A DNA stretch of 64,000 nucleotides, taken from positions 3,450,501-3,514,500 of the forward strand of contig NZ_FSRS01000001.1 of assembly GCF_900142935.1 (NCBI RefSeq), read 5' to 3'. Made by a program: the position numbers and the translations under genes. The stretch comes from Rhodovulum sp. ES.010. GTDB lineage: Bacteria > Pseudomonadota > Alphaproteobacteria > Rhodobacterales > Rhodobacteraceae. The notes below the pieces were generated by a model that saw only the letters and a program-made list of their open reading frames with translations, had not been told where the DNA came from and searched no databases. Below, in pieces: positions 8,589 to 17,915 of the stretch (positions are counted from its first letter, which is position 1; every line of letters begins with the position of its first letter).

Positions 8589-9521
8589 CTAATAGCCGAG
8601 CCCGCGGTCGACCAGGAACAGGAACGGCTCGCCCGCCTCGCCGCGGCGGATGTTCTCGGCGATCACCCGCGCGGCGCTGGCGGGCCGGGTTTCCGAGGCG
8701 ATATGGGGCGTGACGGTCACCTTGGGATGCGTCCAGAACGGGTGATCCGCAGCCAGCGGCTCCTCGCGGAACACGTCCAGCGTGGCGTGCCCCAGCCGTC
8801 CGCCATCCAGCGCGGCCAGCAGCGCCTGCTCGTCGACCAGCGCACCGCGGCCGGGGTTGATCAGAACGGCCCCCTCGGGCAGCCAGCCCAGCCGCGCGGC
8901 ATCCATCAGCCCCTCGGTCGCCCCGGTCAGCGGCAACAGCGTCACCACGATCTCGGCGCGTTCCAGCGCCGGGCGCAGGCCCGCGTCCCCGTGGAAACAG
9001 GCGATCCCGTCGATCGCGCGCGGGCTGCGGCTCCAGCCGGTCACCGGAAAGCGCAGCGCGGCCAGCGCGCGGGCGCAGGCCGCCCCCAGCGCGCCCAGCC
9101 CCAGCACCGCCACCTGCCGGTCGCGCGCGAGCGGCGGCACCACTCGGGTCCAGCCCGGGGCCTCGGGCGCGACGTAGCGGTCCATGCCGAGGTGATGGCG
9201 CAGCACATGGCCGGTGACGTATTCCACCATCCCCTCTTCCAGGCCGGAATCCACCATCCGGCAGAGCGGCTGGGTCAGGGTCCGGTTGGTCACGATGGTC
9301 TCGACGCCCGCCCAGAGGCTGAGCACCGCCTTCGCCCCGGTGAAGGGCGTGAAATCCGACAGCCCGCCGTTCGGCGCGTAGACGATGTAATCCACCGTTT
9401 CGGGGGCGTCGGTGTCGGTGACGATCCGCGCCTCGACGCCGGCCTCGCGCAGGGCGCGGGTCAGCGGTCCCTCGTAATCCGTCCAGCGCCCCGCGGGCGC
9501 GGAGAACAGCACCGTCAGCAT
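8589..9521 (-). CDS. ghrA: Glyoxylate/hydroxypyruvate reductase A
   Basis: 310 residues, a cytosolic NAD(P)H-dependent reductase of glyoxylate and hydroxypyruvate in the D-2-hydroxyacid dehydrogenase family. Seen: the Rossmann glycines in LGLGALGAACARAL, the family block ALVDEQALLAALDGGRLG, and the three catalytic residues in NPGRGALVD (Arg), VFREEPL (Glu) and VTPHIASE (His). The gene begins one base after the rodA stop codon region, so it may be read with the cell-shape operon. Its stop codon touches the IS630 remnant, which marks the edge of the accessory island. Confidence 0.9.
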   Translation of the reverse strand: MLTVLFSAPAGRWTDYEGPLTRALREAGVEARIVTDTDAPETVDYIVYAPNGGLSDFTPFTGAKAVLSLWAGVETIVTNRTLTQPLCRMVDSGLEEGMVEYVTGHVLRHHLGMDRYVAPEAPGWTRVVPPLARDRQVAVLGLGALGAACARALAALRFPVTGWSRSPRAIDGIACFHGDAGLRPALERAEIVVTLLPLTGATEGLMDAARLGWLPEGAVLINPGRGALVDEQALLAALDGGRLGHATLDVFREEPLAADHPFWTHPKVTVTPHIASETRPASAARVIAENIRRGEAGEPFLFLVDRGLGY

Positions 9522-9522
9522 C

Positions 9523-10668
9523 CTAACGTCCCCTCGGCCTGTGAATATGCGCGCTCTGCACCAGGCCGAAGGCCGCCATCAGCACCAGCATCGCCGACCC
9601 CCCGTAGGAGACCAGCGGCAGCGGCACGCCCACGACCGGCGCCAGCCCCATCACCATCGACATGTTGAGCGCGAAGAACAGGAAGAACGTCGCCGCGATC
9701 CCGAGCGTCAAGAGCGACGAGAACCGGTCCTTGTTCTTCAGGGCGGAACTCACGCAGAACACCAGGATCAGCACGTAAAGCGCCAGAAGCGACACCCCCC
9801 CGAGAAAGCCGAACTCCTCGGCCAGCGTGGTGAAGATGAAGTCGGTATGCTTCTCGGGCAGGAAGTTCAGCCGCGATTGGGTGCCTTGCATGAAGCCGCG
9901 CCCCGACCAGCCGCCCGAGCCCAGAGCGATCTTGGACTGGGTGATGTGATAGCCGGCGCCCAGGGGGTCGGTGCTCGGGTCTAGGAAGGTGTCGATCCGG
10001 CGATACTGGTAGTCTTTCAGAAGCTGCCAGTCGGTGCCGCGGCTCAGGAACACCGCGGTCACCAGCCCGCCGCCCAGCGCCCCGACCACCGCGAAATAGA
10101 GCCAGTGGACCCCGGCGAGGAACATCAGGATCCCGCCCCCGGCCATCAGCAGCAGCGCGGTGCCGAGATCGGGCTGTTTCAGCACCAGGACGGTCGGGAT
10201 CAGGATCAGCACCACCGGCATCAGCACGAACACCGGGCGCGAGACCTTGTGGATGTCGAGCCAGTCGTAATAGGCGGCCAGCATCATCACGAGGGTGATC
10301 TTGGTCACCTCCGAGGGTTGCAGCCGGAGGAACCCGAGGTCGATCCAGCGCTGCGCCCCCATGCCGACAGCGCCGAACAGCTCCACCCCCACCAGCAGCA
10401 GCACCGACAGCGCGTAGGCCAGCGCCGCCATGTTGCGCCAGAACCAGATCGGCACGAAGGCGACGGCGAACATCGCCACGAGGCCCAGCGCGAAGCGTTC
10501 CGCCTGCGGCTCGGCCCAGCGGGCGACATTGCCGCCCGCGACCGAGGTCAGCATCAGCAAGCCGATGCCCGCCGCCGCGCAGAGCAGCAACACCAGCGCC
10601 CAGTTGACATAGAGCACCTTGGACAGCCCCGTGGGCACCCGCTTGACGGTATACTCCAGGTAGCTCAC
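9523..10668 (-). CDS. rodA: Rod-shape peptidoglycan polymerase RodA
   Basis: SEDS-family glycosyltransferase of the elongasome, 381 residues with about ten membrane segments. Seen: the conserved loop MGAQRWIDLGFLRLQPSE, DLGTALLLMAGG, and the C-terminal PLVSYGGSAM. The start is GTG at 10668-10666, which overlaps the mrdA stop by four bases (GTGA), so the two are translationally coupled. It pairs with PBP2 (mrdA product) to make lateral wall. Confidence 0.95.
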   Translation of the reverse strand: MSYLEYTVKRVPTGLSKVLYVNWALVLLLCAAAGIGLLMLTSVAGGNVARWAEPQAERFALGLVAMFAVAFVPIWFWRNMAALAYALSVLLLVGVELFGAVGMGAQRWIDLGFLRLQPSEVTKITLVMMLAAYYDWLDIHKVSRPVFVLMPVVLILIPTVLVLKQPDLGTALLLMAGGGILMFLAGVHWLYFAVVGALGGGLVTAVFLSRGTDWQLLKDYQYRRIDTFLDPSTDPLGAGYHITQSKIALGSGGWSGRGFMQGTQSRLNFLPEKHTDFIFTTLAEEFGFLGGVSLLALYVLILVFCVSSALKNKDRFSSLLTLGIAATFFLFFALNMSMVMGLAPVVGVPLPLVSYGGSAMLVLMAAFGLVQSAHIHRPRGR

Positions 10669-12611
10669 GCGCGGCTCCGTCCGCCCGAGGCGGGCGTGCC
10701 GGGATCGCGCAGCGGCAGGTCGCGCAGCCTCTCCTCGATCTGCCAGCGCTGCCGGTCGGGATAGGCGTCGAGCGGCGGCACCTCGCCGTAGAGCGCGCGC
10801 AGCGTGATGTCGCGGGCCACCGGCGCGGCCGCGCTCGACCCGCCGCCGCCATGTTCGACCACGACCGCGACGGCGATCTTCGGGTTGTCGGCCGGCGCAT
10901 AGGCCACGAAAAGCGCGTGGTCGCGCCGCTCCCAGGGCAGGTCCTCGTTGCGGAACACCCCCGCGGCGCGTTCGGCGGCGGTGATGTTGCGGACCTGGCT
11001 GGTGCCGGTCTTGCCCGCCATCGCCATCCCCTCGGCCACCACGCGCGACCGGCGCGCGGTGCCGCGGCGCGAGTTCACCACCGCGTCCATCGCGCGCCGG
11101 ATGCGGGCGAGGTTGGCGGGGGTGATGTCCAGCGGCTCGGCCGGCGCGGGGGGCTGTTCGATCCCGTCGATGGATTTCACCAGCCGGGGGCTGATCCTGC
11201 GCCCCGTCGCGATCCGCGCGCTCATCACCGCCAGTTGCAGCGGCGTGGCCAGCACGTAGCCCTGGCCGATCGAGGCGTTCAGCGTGTCGCCGATCCGCCA
11301 GTCCTCGCCGTAGCGCGCGCGCTTCCACGCCTTGTCGGGCGCGATGCCGGTGCCCACCGCCGACAGCGGCAGGTCGTGACGCTCGCCGAGGCCCAGCTTG
11401 CGCGCCATCTCGGCGATCCTGTCGATCCCGACGCGCTGGCCGACATCGTAATAGTAGACGTCGCAGCTCTGCTGGAGGCTCTCCAGAAGGTTCATGTGGC
11501 CGTGGCCGCCGCGCTTCCAGCAATGGAACCGCCGCGCGCCGAGCTTGAGGAATCCCGGGCACCAGACGGTTTCGTCGGGCGTCACCTCGCCCGCCTCCAG
11601 CGCCGCCAGCGCGGTGATCATCTTGAAGGTGGAGCCCGGCGGGTAGGCGCCCTGCACCGCCTTGTTCGACAGCGGCCGGTAGGGCGTGTCGGTCAGCGCG
11701 CGGTAATCGGCGACCGAGATGCCGCGGACGAACTTGTTGGGATCGAAGCTCGGCGAGGACGCGATGCCCAGAAGGTCGCCGTGCTCCAGGTCCATGACCA
11801 CGACCGCCGCGCTGTCCTCGCCCAGCCGCGCCTGGATGAAGTTCTGCAGCCCCGCATCCACGGTCAGCTGCAGATCGCTGCCCGGTTCGCCCTCGACCCG
11901 GTCGAGTTCCCGGATGACGCGGCCGGCGGCGTTCACCTCGATCCGGCGGGTGCCCGCGCTGCCGCGCAGCTGGGCCTCGTGCTTGGCCTCGACCCCGGTC
12001 TTGCCGATCTGGAAGCGCGGGATCTGCAGCACCGGGTCTGGGTCCTCCAGCCGGTCGAGGTCGTAATCCGACACCGGCCCAACATAGCCGACGACATGGG
12101 CGAAATCGGGCCCCAGCGGATAGTGCCGCGACAGCCCCACCTCGGGCGTGATGCCGGGCAAGACAGGCGCGTTCACGGCCACCCGCGCCACGTCCTCCCA
12201 CCGCATCCGGTCGGCGATGGTCACCGGCACGAAGGGGCTGTGGCGGTTGATCTCCTTGATCGCGCGCTCGATGGTTTCCGCGTCCAGCGGCACCAGGCGC
12301 ACCAGCCGCGCCAGCGCCTCTTCCGGGGCGCCGGCATCCTCGCGCACCACGACGATGCGGTAATTCTGCTCGTTCCCGGCCACGACGTGACCCACGCGGT
12401 CGTAGATCAGCCCGCGCGCCGGCGGGATCAGCCGGATGTTGATCCGGTTCTCCTCGGCCAGCAGGCGGAACTCGTCGGCCTGCGTCACCTGCAGATGCCG
12501 CATCCGCAGCGCCAGCGCGGTGACGAAGATCGCCTGCGCCCCGCCCAGGATCAGGGCGCGGCGCCCGACCCGGCGCCCGCTTTCCTCGGTGTCCTTGGGC
12601 GAGCGTTTCAT
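10665..12611 (-). CDS. mrdA: Penicillin-binding protein 2
   Basis: Class B transpeptidase, 648 residues, partner of RodA in lateral wall growth. It has one N-terminal membrane anchor (ALILGGAQAIFVTALALRM), a dimerisation/pedestal domain, then the active-site motifs PPGSTFKM (Ser-x-x-Lys), QQSCDVYYYD (the SxN position, here SCD as in other PBP2 proteins) and AGKTGTSQ (KTG). The start ATG at 12611 overlaps the end of mreD by four bases. Inhibition of this family by mecillinam in enterobacteria is known, not tested here. Confidence 0.95.
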   Translation of the reverse strand: MKRSPKDTEESGRRVGRRALILGGAQAIFVTALALRMRHLQVTQADEFRLLAEENRINIRLIPPARGLIYDRVGHVVAGNEQNYRIVVVREDAGAPEEALARLVRLVPLDAETIERAIKEINRHSPFVPVTIADRMRWEDVARVAVNAPVLPGITPEVGLSRHYPLGPDFAHVVGYVGPVSDYDLDRLEDPDPVLQIPRFQIGKTGVEAKHEAQLRGSAGTRRIEVNAAGRVIRELDRVEGEPGSDLQLTVDAGLQNFIQARLGEDSAAVVVMDLEHGDLLGIASSPSFDPNKFVRGISVADYRALTDTPYRPLSNKAVQGAYPPGSTFKMITALAALEAGEVTPDETVWCPGFLKLGARRFHCWKRGGHGHMNLLESLQQSCDVYYYDVGQRVGIDRIAEMARKLGLGERHDLPLSAVGTGIAPDKAWKRARYGEDWRIGDTLNASIGQGYVLATPLQLAVMSARIATGRRISPRLVKSIDGIEQPPAPAEPLDITPANLARIRRAMDAVVNSRRGTARRSRVVAEGMAMAGKTGTSQVRNITAAERAAGVFRNEDLPWERRDHALFVAYAPADNPKIAVAVVVEHGGGGSSAAAPVARDITLRALYGEVPPLDAYPDRQRWQIEERLRDLPLRDPGTPASGGRSRA

Positions 12612-13147
12612 CCGGCCAGCCCCCGCGGGTCCAGCTCGCCCGGCGTCACCCGGCGCACCCCGATCAGGTAGCGCGAGGCGGCGGCCACCAGCGGGTAGGC
12701 CAGCACCGTCATCACCGCCTGCACCGCCAGCAGTCCGAAATGCGCCTCGGGCACGCCGGACAGCACGAGAACCGTCCACGCGCCGAGGAAGATCGCGACG
12801 ATGGTGGCCGTCGTCAGCATCCATTCCGAGCCGAAGGCGGTCTCGACCGACACGTTCTGGCGGGCGCGCAGGAACTCCGCGCCGATCAGCACCAGCGCGG
12901 TCAGGAGGCCGGGGGGGCGCATCAGCAGCATGTCCAGCATCAGGAAGACCGCCGCGATCAGCCAGGGCGGCAGGTAGTCCGGCCGGCGCTGGATCCAGGC
13001 CAGCGTCAGGCACAGCATCCATTCCGGGCCCGGCAGCAGCCCCGCGCGCGTCTCCAGCGGCAGGATCTGCACGAAGACGACCGTCGCGGCGAGCCCGACA
13101 TAGACCGCGCGGTAGAACCAGCGGTCGAGCGTCAGCGGATCAACCAT
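12608..13147 (-). CDS. mreD: Rod-shape-determining membrane protein MreD
   Basis: 179 residues, inner-membrane protein with five to six hydrophobic segments. It has the family's short conserved region around LAWIQRRPDYLPPWLIAAVFLMLDML. The start ATG at 13147 overlaps the mreC stop (ATGGTTGA), and the end overlaps mrdA by four bases. An in-frame start six codons upstream exists but would overlap mreC further and is less likely. Position in mreBCD-mrdA-rodA supports the call more than sequence, since MreD is poorly conserved. Confidence 0.88.
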   Translation of the reverse strand: MVDPLTLDRWFYRAVYVGLAATVVFVQILPLETRAGLLPGPEWMLCLTLAWIQRRPDYLPPWLIAAVFLMLDMLLMRPPGLLTALVLIGAEFLRARQNVSVETAFGSEWMLTTATIVAIFLGAWTVLVLSGVPEAHFGLLAVQAVMTVLAYPLVAAASRYLIGVRRVTPGELDPRGLAG

Positions 13148-14060
13148 CGCCCGCCTCCCCGCCAAGCGCGGCCGCGGGCAGGGCGGGGGCCGGCCCGATG
13201 GGCGCGGGCGCCACCAGCGCGCCGGGGTCGCGGATCACCTCGTTGGCATGGCTGCGCAGCACGCGCAGGAATTCCAGCCGGTCGTATTCCGCCGCCAGCC
13301 GGGCGCGCAGCCGCTGATCGCGGCCCATCGCGACATGGCCGACCAGCAGCCCCGCCGGGAACACGCCCCCGTCGCCCGAGGACACCACCCGGTCGCCGGG
13401 GCGCACCTGCTCGGGGTCCTCCACGAAGTCGAGCACCGGCGCGGCGGAATTGTCGCCGGCCAGCACCGCGCGCTGGCCCGAGGGCTGCACCGTCACCGGC
13501 ACCCGGCTGTTGGAATCGGTCAGCAGGATCACCCGCGAGGTGCTGTGCCCCACGCCCGAGATGCGGCCCACCAGCCCCAGCCCGTCGGTGGTGGCCCAGC
13601 CGTCGAGGATGCCGTCGCGGGCGCCCACGTTCAAGAGCACCGACTGCCGGAAGGGCGAGCCGCTATCGGCCAGCACCACGCCGGTGACATAGGTCAGCTC
13701 GGGGTCGAGCCGCACCTTGTTCAAGTCCAGCAGCTTGGCGTTCTCCTGTTCCAGCTGCAGCGCCGCCTCCTTCCACGCCTTCATCTGGCGGAGTTCCCGG
13801 CGCAGCTCCTGGTTCTGCTCGGCGAGGCGGGCGTAGGACTGGAACCCCTCGATCAGTTCCGCGGTCTTGGTCACCGGCACCAGCGCCCAGTCGAAGCTGG
13901 GCACCACCGCGTCGACCAGCGCCGCGCGAAACCGTTCCACCCGCGGGCTGTCGATCCGCCACAGCACGAACAGCGCCAGCAGGCAGACCACCGTGCCGCC
14001 GATCAGGATGCGCCGGATCGGGCGGGCATAATCGAGCTGTGCATTGCGGTCTGCGGCCAA
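13140..14060 (-). CDS. mreC: Rod-shape-determining protein MreC
   Basis: 306 residues. It has a cytoplasmic start, one membrane helix (ILIGGTVVCLLALFVLW), a periplasmic coiled coil (residues ~75-110, LAEQNQELRRELRQMKAW onward), then the beta-barrel domain with VLLNVGARDGILDGWA and GLVGRISGVG. It bridges MreB and the wall synthases in the periplasm. The C-terminal 30 residues are Pro/Ala-rich and probably disordered. It lies 36 bases after mreB and overlaps mreD. Confidence 0.95.
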   Translation of the reverse strand: MAADRNAQLDYARPIRRILIGGTVVCLLALFVLWRIDSPRVERFRAALVDAVVPSFDWALVPVTKTAELIEGFQSYARLAEQNQELRRELRQMKAWKEAALQLEQENAKLLDLNKVRLDPELTYVTGVVLADSGSPFRQSVLLNVGARDGILDGWATTDGLGLVGRISGVGHSTSRVILLTDSNSRVPVTVQPSGQRAVLAGDNSAAPVLDFVEDPEQVRPGDRVVSSGDGGVFPAGLLVGHVAMGRDQRLRARLAAEYDRLEFLRVLRSHANEVIRDPGALVAPAPIGPAPALPAAALGGEAGDG

Positions 14061-14096
14061 GTCTGCCTCTCTCAGGGCGCGCGGCCTGCCCGGGCT

Positions 14097-15233
<1,137 letters not shown>

Positions 15234-15331
15234 TTAAAGAACAGCGCCTTTCCGCCGCTTTCACTTTTGCGACTTATCCGCCGGGTAGCCTGCCGAAATC
15301 ACCGCCTGGAATTGCATTTTTCCGACAATCA

Positions 15332-15356
15332 CCCCCGGCGCCGTCCGCGCCGGGGG
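15332..15356 (-). terminator. GC-rich hairpin after leuA
   Basis: Perfect 10-base arms CCCCCGGCGC (15332-15341) and GCGCCGGGGG (15347-15356) with a five-base loop, 14 bases past the leuA stop. The U-tract is poor, so termination strength is uncertain. Confidence 0.55.
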
Positions 15357-15369
15357 CAAGCGGGCGGCC

Positions 15370-16929
15370 TCACCCGGCGGCGCGTGCCTCGTCCGGCCGC
15401 GTCTTCTCGCGCCGCACCGCCAGGCGGTTCAGCGCGTTCACATAGGCCTTGGCGCTGGCCACAACGGTATCGGTATCGGACGCCTGGCCGGTCGCGATAT
15501 GGCCGTCTTCCTGCAGCCGCACGCTGACGGTGGCCTGCGCGTCGGTGCCCCCCGTCACCGCGTGCACCTGGTAAAGCTCCAGATGCGCGTTGTGGGGCAC
15601 CAGTTGCTTGACGGCGTTGAAGGTCGCGTCCACCGGGCCGTCGCCCTGGGCCGTCACCCGGTGTTCCTTGCCGTCGATCGACAGGATCAGGTCGGCCGAT
15701 TGCGGCGCCTCGGTGCCGCAGATCACCCGCAGGAACTTGACCTGCACCCGGTCGTGTTCGGCATCCAGGTCGCTGTCGCGCATCAGCGCGATCAGGTCGT
15801 CGTCATAGACCTCCTTCTTGCGGTCGGCGAGCGCCTTGAACCGCACGAACACGTCCTTGAGCTGGTTGTCGCCCAGGTCGTAGCCCAGCTCCTTCATCTT
15901 CGCGCGCAGCGCCGCGCGGCCCGAATGCTTGCCCATCACCAGGTTGGTGGCGGTCAGGCCGATATCCTCGGGCTTCATGATCTCGAAGGTCTCGGCGTTC
16001 TTCAGCACGCCGTCCTGGTGGATGCCGGATTCGTGGGCAAAGGCGTTCTTGCCGACCACCGCCTTGTTGTACTGCACCGCAAAGCCCGACACCGTCGCCA
16101 CCTTGCGCGACAGTCCCATGATCTTCGTCGTGTCGATGCCGGTGGTGAAGGGCATGATGTCGTTGCGCACCTTCAGCGCCATCACCACCTCTTCCAGCGC
16201 GGTGTTGCCGGCCCGTTCGCCCAGCCCGTTGATCGTGCATTCGATCTGGCGCGCACCCGCCTCGACCGCGGCCAGCGCGTTCGCCGTCGCCATGCCGAGG
16301 TCGTTGTGGCAATGGGTGGCGAACACGATCTCGTCGGCGCCCGGCACCCGCTCCAGCAGCATGGCGATCAGATCGGCGCTTTCGCGGGGCGCGGTATAGC
16401 CGACCGTGTCGGGGATGTTGATCGTGGTCGCGCCGCAGCGGATCGCGGTTTCCACCACCCGGCACAGGTAATCGCGCTCGGTCCGCGTGGCGTCCATCGG
16501 CGACCACTGCACGTTGTCGCAGAGGTTGCGCGCATGCGTCACCGTCTGTTCGATCCGCGCGACCATCTCGTCCTGCGTCAGCTTGGTGATGTCGCGGTGC
16601 AAGGGCGAGGTGCCGATGAAGGTGTGGATGCGCGGACGGCGCGCGTGGCTGACGGCCTCCCAGGCGCGGTCGATATCGGTTGGGTTCGCGCGGGCGAGGC
16701 CGCAGATTACCGAGGTCTGCGCCAGCCGGGCGATGTCGCGCACCGCCTCGAAATCGCCCTCCGAGGCGATCGGGAAGCCCGCCTCGATGATGTCGACGCC
16801 CATCTCGTCGAGCATCGCGGCGATTTCCAGCTTCTCGTCATGGGTCATGGTCGCGCCGGGGCTCTGTTCGCCGTCGCGCAGGGTGGTGTCGAAGATCAGG
16901 ACGCGGTCCTGGTCGGATGCATTGGTCAT
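15370..16929 (-). CDS. leuA: 2-isopropylmalate synthase
   Basis: 519 residues. First committed step of leucine synthesis: acetyl-CoA plus 2-oxoisovalerate. Catalytic TIM barrel with FDTTLRDGEQSPG, the metal-binding ATHCHNDLG and NGLGERAGN, then NKAVVGKNAFAHESGIHQDG. The C-terminal ~130 residues (AHLELYQVHAVTGG and onward) are the leucine-binding regulatory domain, so feedback inhibition is expected. A Leu-rich leader peptide and paired stems lie immediately upstream (16950-17106), indicating additional control by leucyl-tRNA supply. Confidence 0.97.
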   Translation of the reverse strand: MTNASDQDRVLIFDTTLRDGEQSPGATMTHDEKLEIAAMLDEMGVDIIEAGFPIASEGDFEAVRDIARLAQTSVICGLARANPTDIDRAWEAVSHARRPRIHTFIGTSPLHRDITKLTQDEMVARIEQTVTHARNLCDNVQWSPMDATRTERDYLCRVVETAIRCGATTINIPDTVGYTAPRESADLIAMLLERVPGADEIVFATHCHNDLGMATANALAAVEAGARQIECTINGLGERAGNTALEEVVMALKVRNDIMPFTTGIDTTKIMGLSRKVATVSGFAVQYNKAVVGKNAFAHESGIHQDGVLKNAETFEIMKPEDIGLTATNLVMGKHSGRAALRAKMKELGYDLGDNQLKDVFVRFKALADRKKEVYDDDLIALMRDSDLDAEHDRVQVKFLRVICGTEAPQSADLILSIDGKEHRVTAQGDGPVDATFNAVKQLVPHNAHLELYQVHAVTGGTDAQATVSVRLQEDGHIATGQASDTDTVVASAKAYVNALNRLAVRREKTRPDEARAAG

Positions 16930-16949
16930 GGCTGAATCTCTCGTCTGAA

Positions 16950-17032
16950 CCTTAGCCGTAGGGGGTGATGGCGCTTTGGGCGTGATCCTCTGAGCGGTCG
17001 CGCCGGAACGGCACGCTCAGAGGCGGCTAAGG
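16950..17032 (-). promoter_or_regulatory. leuA leader RNA with two nested stems (attenuator)
   Basis: Read on the minus strand, CCTTAGCCG (17032-17024) is followed directly by CCTCTGAGCG (17023-17014), a 17-base loop, CGCTCAGAGG (16996-16987), a 28-base gap and CGGCTAAGG (16958-16950). Both pairs are perfect: 9 bp outside, 10 bp inside. The 5' outer arm lies in the Leu codons of the leader peptide and the inner arm holds its stop codon. The 3' outer arm is about 20 bases from the leuA start. A ribosome stalled at the Leu codons would cover the outer arm and free the leuA initiation region. No U-tract follows the inner stem, so translational control is as likely as transcriptional attenuation. 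Confidence 0.7.
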
Positions 17033-17106
17033 AGAAGCAGAAGGCCAAGGGGCAGGGCGCGCGGCAGGCGCGCGGCGGCCGGGGCGATATGGGCTTGGCG
17101 TTGCAT
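17017..17106 (-). CDS. Leucine-rich leader peptide of leuA
   Basis: 29-codon frame starting ATG at 17106 and ending TGA at 17019-17017. Nine of the 29 residues are Leu, including five in a row near the end (CTT CTG CTT CTC CTT), then Ser-Arg-Leu-stop. Placement just upstream of leuA, with the stop codon inside a 10-bp stem, is the classic layout of an amino-acid leader peptide. No strong ribosome-binding site precedes the ATG. A TATACT -10-like hexamer (17120-17115) ends eight bases before it, so the message may start at or near the ATG (leaderless). Confidence 0.72.
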   Translation of the reverse strand: MQRQAHIAPAAARLPRALPLGLLLLLSRL

Positions 17107-17114
17107 CGCGGCGC

Positions 17115-17120
17115 AGTATA
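17115..17120 (-). promoter_or_regulatory. -10-like element of the leu leader promoter
   Basis: TATACT read on the minus strand, five of six bases of the sigma-70 consensus. The 17-base-spaced -35 position (TTTTCC) is weak. It would start transcription at about the leader peptide ATG. Confidence 0.45.
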
Positions 17121-17184
17121 GGGGCAGCGGGGGGCGAGGAAAAGGCCCTTTCGTCGCGGGGCGCGGGACGCGGCGTGCGCCTCC

Positions 17185-17211
17185 GGCGGGGATGTTTTTG
17201 GCCAGAAGAAG
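17185..17211 (+). repeat. Copy of a dispersed GGCCAGAAGAAG repeat
   Basis: GGGGATGTTTTTGGCCAGAAG with its flanks closely resembles each arm of the palindrome at 24337-24410 (GGGATATTTCCGGCCAGAAG). It lies in the intergenic space between the leu leader and the SDR gene. Related short repeats are common in Rhodobacterales intergenic DNA, as far as I recall. Confidence 0.6.
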
Positions 17212-17249
17212 ATTGCTGGGCCTGCGCGCGGCCCTAGCTGGGAGCCGGG

Positions 17250-17915
17250 ATGGAACGGACCTTGGTCATAGGGGCGAGCGGCGGGATCGGCGCCGCGCTG
17301 CGGGACGCGCTGGCCGCGCGGCCGGGCGCGGTGGTGGCCCTGTCGCGGTCGGGCGACGGGCTGGACGTGACGGACGAGGCGAGCGTGACGCGGGTGCTGG
17401 GCGCGCTGGAGGGGCCGTTCGACCTTGTTTTCGTGGCGACGGGGGTGCTGGAGGGCGCGGGCCGCCCGCCCGAGAAGGCGCTGAAGGAGCTTTCGCCGGA
17501 GGCGCTGGTCGACCAGTTCCGGGTGAACGCGGTCGGGCCGCTGATCCTGCTCAAGCATCTCACCCGCCTGCTTCCGCGCGACCGGCGCGCGGTGGTCGCC
17601 GCGCTCTCGGCGCGGGTGGGATCCATCGGCGACAACCGGCTGGGCGGCTGGTATTCCTATCGCATGGCGAAGGCGGCGCTGAACCAGGGGCTGCATTCGG
17701 CGGCGATCGAACTCAAGCGCACGCATGAACGGGCGATCTGCGTCGCGCTGCACCCGGGCACGGTCGCCACGCCCTTCACCGCGGCCTATGCCGGGCGCCA
17801 CAGGACCGTGCCGCCCGAAGAGGCCGCGGCGAACCTCCTGCGCGTCATCGACGGGTTGAGCCCCGCCGACACGGGCGGTTTCTTCGACTGGGCGGGCGAA
17901 CGGGTGGTGTGGTGA
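17250..17915 (+). CDS. Short-chain dehydrogenase/reductase family protein
   Basis: 221 residues, cytosolic Rossmann-fold oxidoreductase. Seen: TLVIGASGGIGAALRDAL (cofactor glycines), LDVTD (adenine-ring Asp), FVATGVLEG, catalytic Ser in VVAALSARVGSIGD and the YSYRMAKAALN motif (Tyr-x3-Lys). Most similar in style to the short C-factor-like SDRs. The substrate is unknown. It overlaps the photolyase gene by four bases (GTGA), so the two are co-translated. Homologous SDR genes next to photolyase genes are often seen in this order, but a shared role is only inferred. Confidence 0.85.
   Translation: MERTLVIGASGGIGAALRDALAARPGAVVALSRSGDGLDVTDEASVTRVLGALEGPFDLVFVATGVLEGAGRPPEKALKELSPEALVDQFRVNAVGPLILLKHLTRLLPRDRRAVVAALSARVGSIGDNRLGGWYSYRMAKAALNQGLHSAAIELKRTHERAICVALHPGTVATPFTAAYAGRHRTVPPEEAAANLLRVIDGLSPADTGGFFDWAGERVVW

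Noticed and set aside
9523..12201. Apparent 892-residue fusion ending in RodA
   Set aside because: The N-terminal part is the out-of-frame shadow of mrdA; RodA begins at the GTG at 10668, overlapping the mrdA stop.
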